Positions 1 through 5,071 of a DNA stretch of 7,178 nucleotides are shown here, in pieces. The translations under genes were made by a program, and so were the position numbers. Every line of letters begins with the position of its first letter. Position 1 is the first letter of the stretch. The notes under the pieces were generated by a model, which was given only the letters and a program-made list of their open reading frames with translations, did no database searches and was not told where the DNA came from. Location: assembly GCA_026986305.1 (NCBI GenBank), contig JALSOU010000199.1:1-7178 (forward strand), in the 5' to 3' direction. Source of the stretch: Thermoplasmata archaeon (GTDB lineage: Archaea > Thermoplasmatota > Thermoplasmata > WALJ01).

Positions 1-81
1 GATTCTTTGGAAAGAGTTGCATCGTTTTACTATGAATTCATAAGAAAGGTAGGTGATATCCATGAGAGAAAAGACCCTTGA
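1..81 (+). CDS. C-terminal end of an unrecognised protein (5'-truncated by window edge)
   Basis: Frame 1 is open from the first base to a TGA at 79-81 and gives 26 residues ending FIRKVGDIHERKDP. The other two forward frames hit stops within about 40 bases. The fragment is too short to assign a family. Its last 20 bases overlap the start of the Trm112-like gene, and the ribosome binding site of that gene lies inside this frame. That is the arrangement expected of two co-transcribed, translationally coupled genes. The call rests only on the open frame and the overlap, so it is tentative. Confidence 0.5.
   Translation, partial: DSLERVASFYYEFIRKVGDIHERKDP
50..56 (+). promoter_or_regulatory. ribosome binding site of the Trm112-like gene
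   Basis: AGGTGAT is complementary to the archaeal 16S 3' end and lies five bases before the ATG at 62. It sits inside the upstream reading frame and decides the start of this short gene. Confidence 0.7.
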
Positions 82-229
82 GATACTGTGCTGCCCCGTT
101 TGCAGAGGGGATCTTGAGCTGATAAAACCCAAAAAAGATGGGGAAATTATAGTCTCAGGCAAATTGAGATGCAAAAAATGCGGGAGAGAATACGAGATAA
201 AGGATGGAATTCCTGATTTGGTGCCCTGA
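62..229 (+). CDS. Trm112-like zinc-ribbon protein
   Basis: This 55-residue protein was found by reading the sequence directly. It has a CPVC knuckle (Cys11, Cys14) and a CKKC knuckle (Cys37, Cys40), and ends with the family's typical REYEIKDGIPDLVP tail. That matches the Trm112/YcaR-like family, whose usual length is about 55-65 residues. In archaea and eukaryotes Trm112 is a small zinc-bound partner that stabilises and activates SAM-dependent methyltransferases acting on tRNA, rRNA and release factor. A specific partner cannot be read from this window. The ATG at 62 is preceded by AGGTGAT (50-56), a good archaeal ribosome binding site five bases away. The start overlaps the end of the upstream frame by 20 bases, so the two are probably one operon. 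The stop is separated by one base from the stop of the convergent NTPase gene. I am fairly sure of the family and less sure of the exact role. Confidence 0.82.
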   Translation: MREKTLEILCCPVCRGDLELIKPKKDGEIIVSGKLRCKKCGREYEIKDGIPDLVP

Positions 230-230
230 T

Positions 231-1421
231 TCAGCCTTTTTCAGCCAGATAAAGGAGCATCTTTATCTCCTCTATGCTGAACCTCCCTGTGGATTTCAGC
301 CCTTCGGCATCCCTGTTCTTTATCATTCTTAAAAGCCTTGGATTTCCCTTTGTAAGAAGGTGTATCTTTTTAACAGCATCCATGTTATTTGTTCCCAAGA
401 ATTCCGCTGTTTCCTCCGTGTTCAGTCCTGAAAGATGGTATTCGTAAACCACCCCCCTATCCACATCTGCGGGTCCATAGAATCTGGAATAATAAGGGGC
501 ATCTTCTCTAGCTGTGAGAACTATCTTTATTCCCTCTGAAGATTCTATCTCATGCAAAAGCTGCATGAAGAACTCCACAACCTCATCCCTCATCTCCTCA
601 TATCCATCAAAGACCAAGATCGACTCCGTGCCTTTAAGTCTGGAAACTATGGCCTTAACGATGTCTTCCATCGGTCTTTTTTCAAATATCAGCGGTTCAA
701 GCCCGGATTTTCCAAGAGAAGATAGGAATGAAGATGTGGGGTTTAATATGTCTGTGAGTCTGCTTTTCCTGCTCACCGGAAGCCATAAAAGATTCGCCCT
801 GCCTGAAAATCCCCTTAAAGTGTGGAATAACAGGGAACTTTTTCCATACCCCGGATTTCCGTATATTATCAGAATCTTTATATCCTGATTCTCAAGGAGT
901 AGGGATATCTCCTTAATTTCCCTCTTTCTTCCCACGAAAAACTCGATTTCAGGAGGATGAAATGCGAGAAATGTGCCAACAGGCGGAGGCTCCAGAGCAT
1001 CCATATCCACCTTTCCTTCCTTTTTCAGCATCTCCGCAATTTCAAGTATACTGGAAGATGTTCTTCCCTTTATTTCTTTATAGGTAAGTTCCTGTTCTTT
1101 TCCGTCCATTATCGCAATGAAACTGATTTTCTCCAGATTTCTCATTATTTCCTCGGCCTTTTCCTCACCTTTTTTAGTGAGAAAATACACCTTCACCCTC
1201 CTCTGAATGCCCTGGACATGAGCCTTTTTCTCCTCAATCATGCCAGAAGATATGAGCGATCTGGTGAGGCGCGAAACATGGGTGAGCTTTACTCCTATGG
1301 CCTCGGATATTCCCCTCTGAGTGATTTCAACAGGTACAACATACTCCTCCTTATAGCCTGAAAACCTTAGTAGATGCAGAAGTAAGCGTGTTTCGGAGTC
1401 CATATCCCATGCAGAGTCCAT
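231..1421 (-). CDS. winged-helix STAND-type P-loop NTPase, compact form
   Basis: The product is 396 residues. Residues about 10-100 form a MarR-like winged helix (RGISEAIGVKLTHVSRLTRSL recognition region, then a basic wing and LTKKGEEKAEEI). After a linker comes a signalling NTPase domain opening with FVGRKREIKEI (162-171). It has a Walker A motif GNPGYGKSS (188-196), a Walker B motif ILVFD (Asp272), an arginine-bearing strand IVLTARE (300-306), and the GNP motif (359-361) typical of STAND/NB-ARC ATPases. Such proteins usually act as ligand-gated switches. The protein stops soon after a fragment resembling the start of the next helical domain (FSIEEIKMLLYLAEKG), so the C-terminal repeat sensor usual in STAND proteins is absent. 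It may be a naturally short form or a truncation. The start is uncertain: Met1 and Met7 (1403) both lack a clear ribosome binding site. It lies divergent from the pilins and could regulate them, which is inference. Target and ligand are unknown. Confidence 0.78.
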   Translation of the reverse strand: MDSAWDMDSETRLLLHLLRFSGYKEEYVVPVEITQRGISEAIGVKLTHVSRLTRSLISSGMIEEKKAHVQGIQRRVKVYFLTKKGEEKAEEIMRNLEKISFIAIMDGKEQELTYKEIKGRTSSSILEIAEMLKKEGKVDMDALEPPPVGTFLAFHPPEIEFFVGRKREIKEISLLLENQDIKILIIYGNPGYGKSSLLFHTLRGFSGRANLLWLPVSRKSRLTDILNPTSSFLSSLGKSGLEPLIFEKRPMEDIVKAIVSRLKGTESILVFDGYEEMRDEVVEFFMQLLHEIESSEGIKIVLTAREDAPYYSRFYGPADVDRGVVYEYHLSGLNTEETAEFLGTNNMDAVKKIHLLTKGNPRLLRMIKNRDAEGLKSTGRFSIEEIKMLLYLAEKG

Positions 1422-1441
1422 GCTTCATGATTGACACGCAT

Positions 1442-1451
1442 CTATTTAGAA
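1442..1451 (-). promoter_or_regulatory. weak candidate TATA box for the NTPase gene
   Basis: Read on the minus strand, TTCTAAATAG is centred about 25 bases from the ATG at 1421, which would give a leaderless transcript. A second AT-rich stretch (ATTTAAAATT, 1473-1482) is an alternative and would give a leader of roughly 30 bases. Neither is a strong match, so the choice is open. Confidence 0.25.
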
Positions 1452-1506
1452 TTTGCCACTTCTGGTATAGACGATTTAAAATTCGACTATTATCGTAAAT
1501 GATGGA

Positions 1507-1520
1507 GAAAAGTTTATATA
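1507..1520 (+). promoter_or_regulatory. archaeal promoter (BRE plus TATA box) of pilin 1
   Basis: The purine-rich GAAAAG (1507-1512, candidate BRE) is followed by a near-consensus TATA box TTTATATA (1513-1520). Spacing of about 25 bases puts the transcription start near 1542, at the first base of the hairpin described next. The start site is inferred from spacing alone. Confidence 0.65.
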
Positions 1521-1541
1521 GGTCCATGACAAAGTAGTATT

Positions 1542-1560
1542 TGCGGGCTATAAACCCGCA
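1542..1560 (+). promoter_or_regulatory. 5'-terminal stem-loop in the pilin 1 leader
   Basis: TGCGGG (1542-1547) and CCCGCA (1555-1560) are perfect inverted repeats around a seven-base AT-rich loop. The stem is GC-rich in an otherwise AT-rich spacer. It begins at the predicted transcription start and ends one base before the ribosome binding site GGAGATGA (1561-1568). A role in mRNA stability or translation control is inferred. Confidence 0.55.
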
Positions 1561-1568
1561 GGAGATGA
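1561..1568 (+). promoter_or_regulatory. ribosome binding site of pilin 1
   Basis: GGAGATGA is a one-mismatch variant of GGAGGTGA, six bases before the ATG at 1575. It directly abuts the leader hairpin, so folding of the hairpin could affect ribosome access. Confidence 0.65.
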
Positions 1569-1574
1569 CAAAAC

Positions 1575-2012
1575 ATGAAAGCATATGTGAGAAAAGAAAA
1601 AGAAGAGGGCGTAAGCCCTGTTATCGCTACCATTCTGATGGTGGCGATTACCGTGGTGCTCGCAGCGACTCTCTACCTGATGGTAGGGAACATGGGCGGA
1701 CAGCAGAATGTAACAGAGCCCATTCAGTTCAATGCCCATAAAAATAAAGCCCACAAATGGACGCTGGATGTTTCAGCAAACAATCTGAATCCTGCAGAGA
1801 TAAAATATGCCATAACCGGCGGAGTTACAATATCTGGCCAGCCCCTAGGAGCCGATGGAACAAATGACACAAACGGAGTAACTTGGTATGACCTCAACAA
1901 AGATGGAAAGCTAAACACTGGAGACCAGATAGTGATATGGAACAGTAGCATAAACAGCGGCGACACCTTCAAGATAGTCGCTGGAGCTACAGGGTCTGTA
2001 GATCTCCCATAA
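1575..2012 (+). CDS. archaeal type IV pilin with EF-hand-like calcium loop (pilin 1)
   Basis: The 145-residue product has a class III signal peptide: a short charged leader (MKAYVRKEKEEG), the GVSPVIATI processing and start-of-helix motif, and a hydrophobic segment to about residue 37. Cleavage by a prepilin peptidase (EppA/PibD type) is expected after Gly12. The N-terminal part matches the archaeal type IV pilin N-terminal family, so the protein should assemble into a surface filament or sit in the membrane. The mature head contains a perfect EF-hand/dockerin-type loop at 106-117 (D106, N108, D110, G111, N114, D117). It also has three Asn-glycosylation sequons (N45, N97, N123). It is paralogous to the next gene, with a shared HKN, W-T-L, P-x-x-I-K-Y-A and TFKI-AGA-G framework. 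Codons are GC-richer than in pilin 2, which suggests high expression. Pilin versus other pilin-like surface protein cannot be settled here. Confidence 0.88.
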   Translation: MKAYVRKEKEEGVSPVIATILMVAITVVLAATLYLMVGNMGGQQNVTEPIQFNAHKNKAHKWTLDVSANNLNPAEIKYAITGGVTISGQPLGADGTNDTNGVTWYDLNKDGKLNTGDQIVIWNSSINSGDTFKIVAGATGSVDLP

Positions 2013-2028
2013 ACCCATTATTCATATC

Positions 2029-2044
2029 ATTTTTATATATTTAT
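2029..2044 (+). terminator. T-rich candidate terminator after pilin 1
   Basis: A T-rich run (CATTTTTATATATTTA) starts 17 bases after the pilin 1 stop. Archaeal termination commonly uses such U-tracts without a hairpin. The same stretch resembles a TATA box, so its role is not certain. Confidence 0.4.
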
Positions 2045-2054
2045 TAGTGATATT

Positions 2055-2069
2055 AAAAAAGTATATATA
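2055..2069 (+). promoter_or_regulatory. promoter of pilin 2
   Basis: A run of A residues (2055-2060, possible BRE) precedes GTATATATA (2061-2069). Transcription would start near 2090, giving a leader of only about 17 bases that contains the ribosome binding site AGGTGG (2096-2101). The second pilin therefore seems to have its own promoter and lacks the hairpin found ahead of pilin 1. Confidence 0.6.
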
Positions 2070-2107
2070 CCACATTTGCTATCATATGCATAAGATAGGT
2101 GGTTCTT

Positions 2108-2575
2108 ATGAAAAAAACGGTTTACTCTGGAAATAAAAAGAATTTGGGAGTTTCTCCGGTAATAGGAGTAATTCTCATGGTTGCTATAAGTGTAGTTTTA
2201 GCTGTCAGTCTTTATATGATGCTTCCTCATGTTTCCCAATCGATGGAAAACGAGCCTGCGGTGACCTTTGTGTCCCACAAAAATAACGGAAACAACTGGA
2301 CGTTGGAAGTGGTTACAGAGAGACCGATCAACCCTATAAATATAAAATATGCTTTAATAGATAAAAACGGATCGGTGATCGTTTCAGGTGCTCAATTCCC
2401 AACGAATTCTTCTATTGAAGATGACAATGGGATTAAATGGATAGATTATAATGGTGACGGGAAATTAAGCACCAACGACGAAATAGAAATAAACGGGTCA
2501 AAAATAGGTATAAAATCTGGAACTACTTTTAAAATAACAGCAGGTGCTATGGGATACTGTGAATTACCTTATTAA
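2108..2575 (+). CDS. archaeal type IV pilin with EF-hand-like calcium loop (pilin 2)
   Basis: I start this 155-residue protein at the ATG at 2108, because AGGTGG (2096-2101) is well placed for it. The in-frame GTG at 2099 lies within that site. The protein has a basic leader, a GVSPVIGVILMV start-of-helix segment, and a hydrophobic helix to about residue 40. Prepilin peptidase cleavage is expected after Gly14. The residue before that glycine is Leu, where a charged residue is more usual. The head is clearly paralogous to pilin 1 and has the same calcium-type loop at 113-124 (D113, N115, D117, G118, S121, D124). It carries four sequons (N63, N87, N100, N129) and one cysteine near the C-terminus (C151). 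Codon choice is visibly AT-richer than in pilin 1. The two may be subunits of one filament or alternates used under different conditions. Confidence 0.87.
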   Translation: MKKTVYSGNKKNLGVSPVIGVILMVAISVVLAVSLYMMLPHVSQSMENEPAVTFVSHKNNGNNWTLEVVTERPINPINIKYALIDKNGSVIVSGAQFPTNSSIEDDNGIKWIDYNGDGKLSTNDEIEINGSKIGIKSGTTFKITAGAMGYCELPY

Positions 2576-2579
2576 ATCA

Positions 2580-2588
2580 TTCTTTTTC
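2580..2588 (+). terminator. T-rich candidate terminator after pilin 2
   Basis: TTCTTTTTC begins four bases after the pilin 2 stop. It is a plausible archaeal U-tract terminator that would separate the pilins from the regulated ATPase promoter. Confidence 0.4.
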
Positions 2589-2619
2589 GCACCCTTTATA
2601 CTCTATAATCGATCTGGGA

Positions 2620-2638
2620 TATTCCACTGACTGGAATA
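2620..2638 (+). promoter_or_regulatory. operator-like palindrome 1 of the ATPase promoter
   Basis: ATTCCA (2621-2626) and TGGAAT (2632-2637) form a perfect inverted repeat around CTGAC. The site lies just upstream of the TATA box and overlaps the expected BRE. It matches palindrome 2 at 16 of 19 positions in the same orientation, 33 bases apart. It is probably a binding site for a dimeric protein, but the binder is unknown. Confidence 0.6.
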
Positions 2639-2640
2639 AC

Positions 2641-2648
2641 TTTATATA
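2641..2648 (+). promoter_or_regulatory. TATA box of the AAA ATPase gene
   Basis: TTTATATA is centred about 26 bases before the ATG at 2671, so transcription should begin at or next to the start codon and the mRNA would be leaderless. No ribosome binding site is present, which agrees with this. The box lies exactly between the two palindromes. Confidence 0.65.
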
Positions 2649-2652
2649 CTTT

Positions 2653-2671
2653 TGTTCCATTCACTGGAATA
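2653..2671 (+). promoter_or_regulatory. operator-like palindrome 2 of the ATPase promoter
   Basis: TTCCA (2655-2659) and TGGAA (2665-2669) form an inverted repeat around TTCAC, placed between the TATA box and the start codon. A protein bound here would cover the transcription start, as expected for repression. Confidence 0.6.
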
Positions 2672-3924
2672 TGACTCTAATAGAAGACATGACAGAGCAG
2701 AATCCGTGGTGGTCTGGAATTCCACCAGATACTAAAGACACCATAGAAAGGGATATTTTTAAGGAGATCAGCCAACATATAGGAGAAAAAGAAGCCCTTG
2801 GCATTATAGGGCTAAGAAGGTCGGGTAAAACCACGCTTATGAAGCAGATTATGGAATATTTGATGAAAAAAGGCGTTGAAGGCAGAGACATACTTTATTT
2901 CTCCTTTGATCTCCCTAAAAACAGACCTGAAGATGTTCTTAAGGAGTATTTCAACAGCATAGCAGTGAGACATCCTTCCGAAAGAAAAACCTATGTGTTC
3001 TTCGATGAGGTTCAGAATGTGCCTTCGTGGAGCAGAGTGGTTAAAACATACATAGACAGGGGTTATCCTGTAAAGTTCTTTATCAGCGGGTCCTCATCTT
3101 TTAATATATTGAGAGGGGCTGGAGAGAGTCTTATCGGCAGAATCAGGATAAAAGAGCTCAGCCCTTTCAGCTTCGGAGAGTTTTTAAAATATAGAGGAAT
3201 ATCCTATCATATTTCAAACTCAATTCCACAGGAGCATGGCAGACTTATATCAGAGTTCAGAAAATACATGAAAATGGGCTCATTTCCTGAGAGCTATGAA
3301 AAAGACATTTCTGAATATTTATCAACCATGGTTGACCTTATATTTTTTAGAGACATAATAAACATTTTAGAGATTAAGAGACCAAATCTTTTAAGAGAGC
3401 TGTTCTACAGGGTGCTGGAACAGTCAGGAAATCAGGTGAATTACGCGAATCTTTCCAGAGAGACAGGGGCGAAGTATGAGACCATAATAAGCTACATGGA
3501 CTATCTTGAGATGGCTTTTCTGATATCCAGAAGCCGACTATATCCAGGAAAGATAAGTCAGAGAAAGAAGGTACCGAAGATATATGCTGGAGACCATTCA
3601 TTTATGTTTCTTGCGGATGTTCCAGAAGGCAGGGTGCTAGAAACGATAGTTTTCAACCACCTTAAAAGGAAATATGAGCTTTTTTACTGGCACAACTCTG
3701 GGGAAGTTGATATAATAGCTGGAAAAAAGGAGCCGATAGCTATAGAGGTATCCGTTTCAGAGGAAAAAAAGCCCACTCATATCCTATCTTTCATGGAAAG
3801 GTATTCTGCGAAAAAAGGCTATGTTTTGACCATTGAAACATTCAGAAAAGAGAGATTCGGCAATAAAGAAATATCCTATATTCCTGCCTATCTTTTCCTG
3901 CTAAACTCCTCAAACTTCCTCTGA
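2671..3924 (+). CDS. AAA-family ATPase with C-terminal DUF4143-type domain
   Basis: The 417-residue product belongs to the large prokaryotic family of AAA ATPases with a DUF4143 C-terminus, common in archaea and of unsettled function. The order is: Walker A GLRRSGKT (47-54), Walker B YVFFDEVQN (108-116), sensor strand FISGSSS (137-143), the LSPFSFGEF signature (163-171), a winged-helix segment (about 256-286, NYANLSRETGAKYETIISYMDYLE), and a restriction-endonuclease-like fold at about 320-390. The nuclease-like core shows GEVDII (D347) and IAIEVS (E359), but Ser replaces the Lys expected in an E-x-K motif, so it is probably not an active nuclease. Length is normal for the family. The ATG at 2671 fits a leaderless transcript from a promoter flanked by twin palindromes. 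That suggests tight control, possibly autoregulation. The 3' end overlaps the convergent phosphatidyltransferase gene by 37 bases. Confidence 0.85.
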   Translation: MTLIEDMTEQNPWWSGIPPDTKDTIERDIFKEISQHIGEKEALGIIGLRRSGKTTLMKQIMEYLMKKGVEGRDILYFSFDLPKNRPEDVLKEYFNSIAVRHPSERKTYVFFDEVQNVPSWSRVVKTYIDRGYPVKFFISGSSSFNILRGAGESLIGRIRIKELSPFSFGEFLKYRGISYHISNSIPQEHGRLISEFRKYMKMGSFPESYEKDISEYLSTMVDLIFFRDIINILEIKRPNLLRELFYRVLEQSGNQVNYANLSRETGAKYETIISYMDYLEMAFLISRSRLYPGKISQRKKVPKIYAGDHSFMFLADVPEGRVLETIVFNHLKRKYELFYWHNSGEVDIIAGKKEPIAIEVSVSEEKKPTHILSFMERYSAKKGYVLTIETFRKERFGNKEISYIPAYLFLLNSSNFL

Positions 3925-4547
3925 CTCAACCATCTCCATGCCCTGTGAGCTCTTTGGAGCGCTGTTATATGACCTGCGAGGGCAAACCATATCATCATTA
4001 ACTCAAGGAAATTTGTACTGAAACCGTATATGTTCAAAGAAAAACCGAATATATCTGAAAAGAACTGGATTATCGGAAATACCATGAGAAACACCAGCCT
4101 GTCTGCTCGTCCGAGAATTCCGCCGTAATCCCTTCCAGCACCAACAGCGTGGGCCTGTGTTCCCATGTAGCTGGCAAATATCACCCCAAGCATCGCAAGG
4201 ATTCCTATCCAGTCCCTGCAATACGCCGAAAATGTGATTCCGCCTAGCATGAAGGCATCAGCATATCTGTCTAGAACATGGTCAAGAAAATCTCCGCGCT
4301 CCGATGCTATCCCCCTGAGCTTCGCTATCCTCCCATCCATTGCGTCGAAGAATGCGTTTGAAAGCACGAAGACGAAGGCGATTAATAGGAAAATTGAGCT
4401 TTCGGATGAAAGGAAAAATGAGATTCCTGCGAGAATGGCTGAGATAAATGCTATCCATGTAAGTGTGTCTGGATTCACATTCCTGAATGGCTTTGAAAGC
4501 GGTATCAATAGCACATCAGCCTGTTTCCTGTAATTGTTCAGTACCAT
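3888..4547 (-). CDS. CDP-alcohol phosphatidyltransferase, probable archaetidylinositol phosphate synthase
   Basis: The 219-residue integral membrane protein carries the family signature D68-x2-D71-G72-x2-A75-K76-x8-G85-x3-D89-x3-D93. These acidic residues bind the metal and the CDP-lipid. Lys76 replaces the commoner Arg. About six hydrophobic segments follow the pattern of the family (near 30-47, 50-67, 97-110, 113-130, 150-168 and 181-195). Enzymes of this type move a phosphatidyl or archaetidyl group from a CDP-lipid to a polar alcohol. Archaeal homologues of this kind are usually annotated as inositol-phosphate transferases making polar head groups, but the acceptor cannot be read from sequence. 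The ATG at 4547 has an excellent ribosome binding site (AGGTGAT, 4560-4554 on the minus strand). It overlaps the end of the kinase gene by 10 bases, which indicates translational coupling. Confidence 0.85.
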   Translation of the reverse strand: MVLNNYRKQADVLLIPLSKPFRNVNPDTLTWIAFISAILAGISFFLSSESSIFLLIAFVFVLSNAFFDAMDGRIAKLRGIASERGDFLDHVLDRYADAFMLGGITFSAYCRDWIGILAMLGVIFASYMGTQAHAVGAGRDYGGILGRADRLVFLMVFPIIQFFSDIFGFSLNIYGFSTNFLELMMIWFALAGHITALQRAHRAWRWLSQRKFEEFSRKR

Positions 4548-5041
4548 GAGAGTATCACCTCGCTGAAATCTATCCTTCCGGGCCTGAATTCCTCACCTTT
4601 TCCATTTATTATCCTTTCAATGCGCTCCGCAACCTCTTCAGGGCTTATCTCTGTGGTATCTATCTCATAAACAGGCCTTCCAGTTTCCATGGCTTCTTCC
4701 AGAATCACATCTATGGCCTCTGCCTCAAGATTTTCCATGAGCTTTTCATGGCTGTAATTCCTATCTTCCAGCCTTTTTCTAAGAACCTCAGGATGCGCTC
4801 TCAAAACTATGATTAAATCAGGGTAAAGTAGGTGAGATAGGTGGCCTTCAATTATGCAGTCCTCACATCCTATTTTTTCTCTAAGGCAATCCACATCTAC
4901 CAGAAGCTCATCTCCCTCTTTTTCAGCGCAACCGTGCTTCTCAGCGAGCTCTTTGACAGACAGTATCCTGTATCTCCCAGCGAGAATTCTAGACACCGTG
5001 CTTTTTCCTGTTCCTGGGGTTCCTGTCAGGGCTATGCGCAT
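4538..5041 (-). CDS. AK6/Fap7-like adenylate kinase family protein
   Basis: The 167-residue P-loop kinase opens with MRIALTGTPGTGKST (Walker A, 7-15). It contains the EGHLSHLL segment (65-72, His67 and His70), the LIIVLRAHPEVLRKRLEDRNY region (76-96) that includes the lid arginines, YEIDTT (125-130), and a C-terminal PGRIDFSEVIL tail. These features match the archaeal adenylate kinase-like group related to eukaryotic AK6/Fap7/hCINAP. Members transfer phosphate between ATP and AMP and act in the late maturation of the small ribosomal subunit 3' end. Which role dominates here is unknown. No ribosome binding site precedes the ATG. The gene begins 30 bases after the aminopeptidase stop, so it may be read from that transcript or from a weak leaderless promoter. 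The last 10 bases overlap the phosphatidyltransferase start. Confidence 0.87.
   Translation of the reverse strand: MRIALTGTPGTGKSTVSRILAGRYRILSVKELAEKHGCAEKEGDELLVDVDCLREKIGCEDCIIEGHLSHLLYPDLIIVLRAHPEVLRKRLEDRNYSHEKLMENLEAEAIDVILEEAMETGRPVYEIDTTEISPEEVAERIERIINGKGEEFRPGRIDFSEVILSWY
4554..4560 (-). promoter_or_regulatory. ribosome binding site of the phosphatidyltransferase gene
   Basis: AGGTGAT on the minus strand lies six bases before the ATG at 4547 and inside the end of the kinase gene. It fixes the start and supports co-translation of the two. Confidence 0.7.
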
Positions 5042-5060
5042 TAAAAGGGGATAGGTAAAG

Positions 5061-5070
5061 GGATTAAAAG
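5061..5070 (-). promoter_or_regulatory. candidate internal promoter for the kinase gene
   Basis: On the minus strand CTTTTAATCC is centred about 25 bases ahead of the kinase ATG, the spacing for a leaderless message. It is only a moderate TATA match and lies in the 30-base gap after the aminopeptidase, so co-transcription remains possible. Confidence 0.3.
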
Positions 5071-5071
5071 C

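Noticed and set aside
514..888. Open frame on the plus strand inside the NTPase gene
   Set aside because: It is antisense to a well supported protein with clear motifs, has no ribosome binding site and shows no recognisable domain.
1471..1496. ACGAT ... ATCGT inverted repeat in the divergent spacer
   Set aside because: Five-base arms 16 bases apart in AT-rich DNA are expected by chance; nothing else supports an operator.
1351..1584. Minus-strand frame across the pilin promoter region
   Set aside because: It spans the pilin 1 TATA box, hairpin and start, overlaps the NTPase start, and has no family features.
2099..2107. GTG start adding three residues to pilin 2
   Set aside because: The GTG lies inside AGGTGG, the ribosome binding site for the ATG at 2108.
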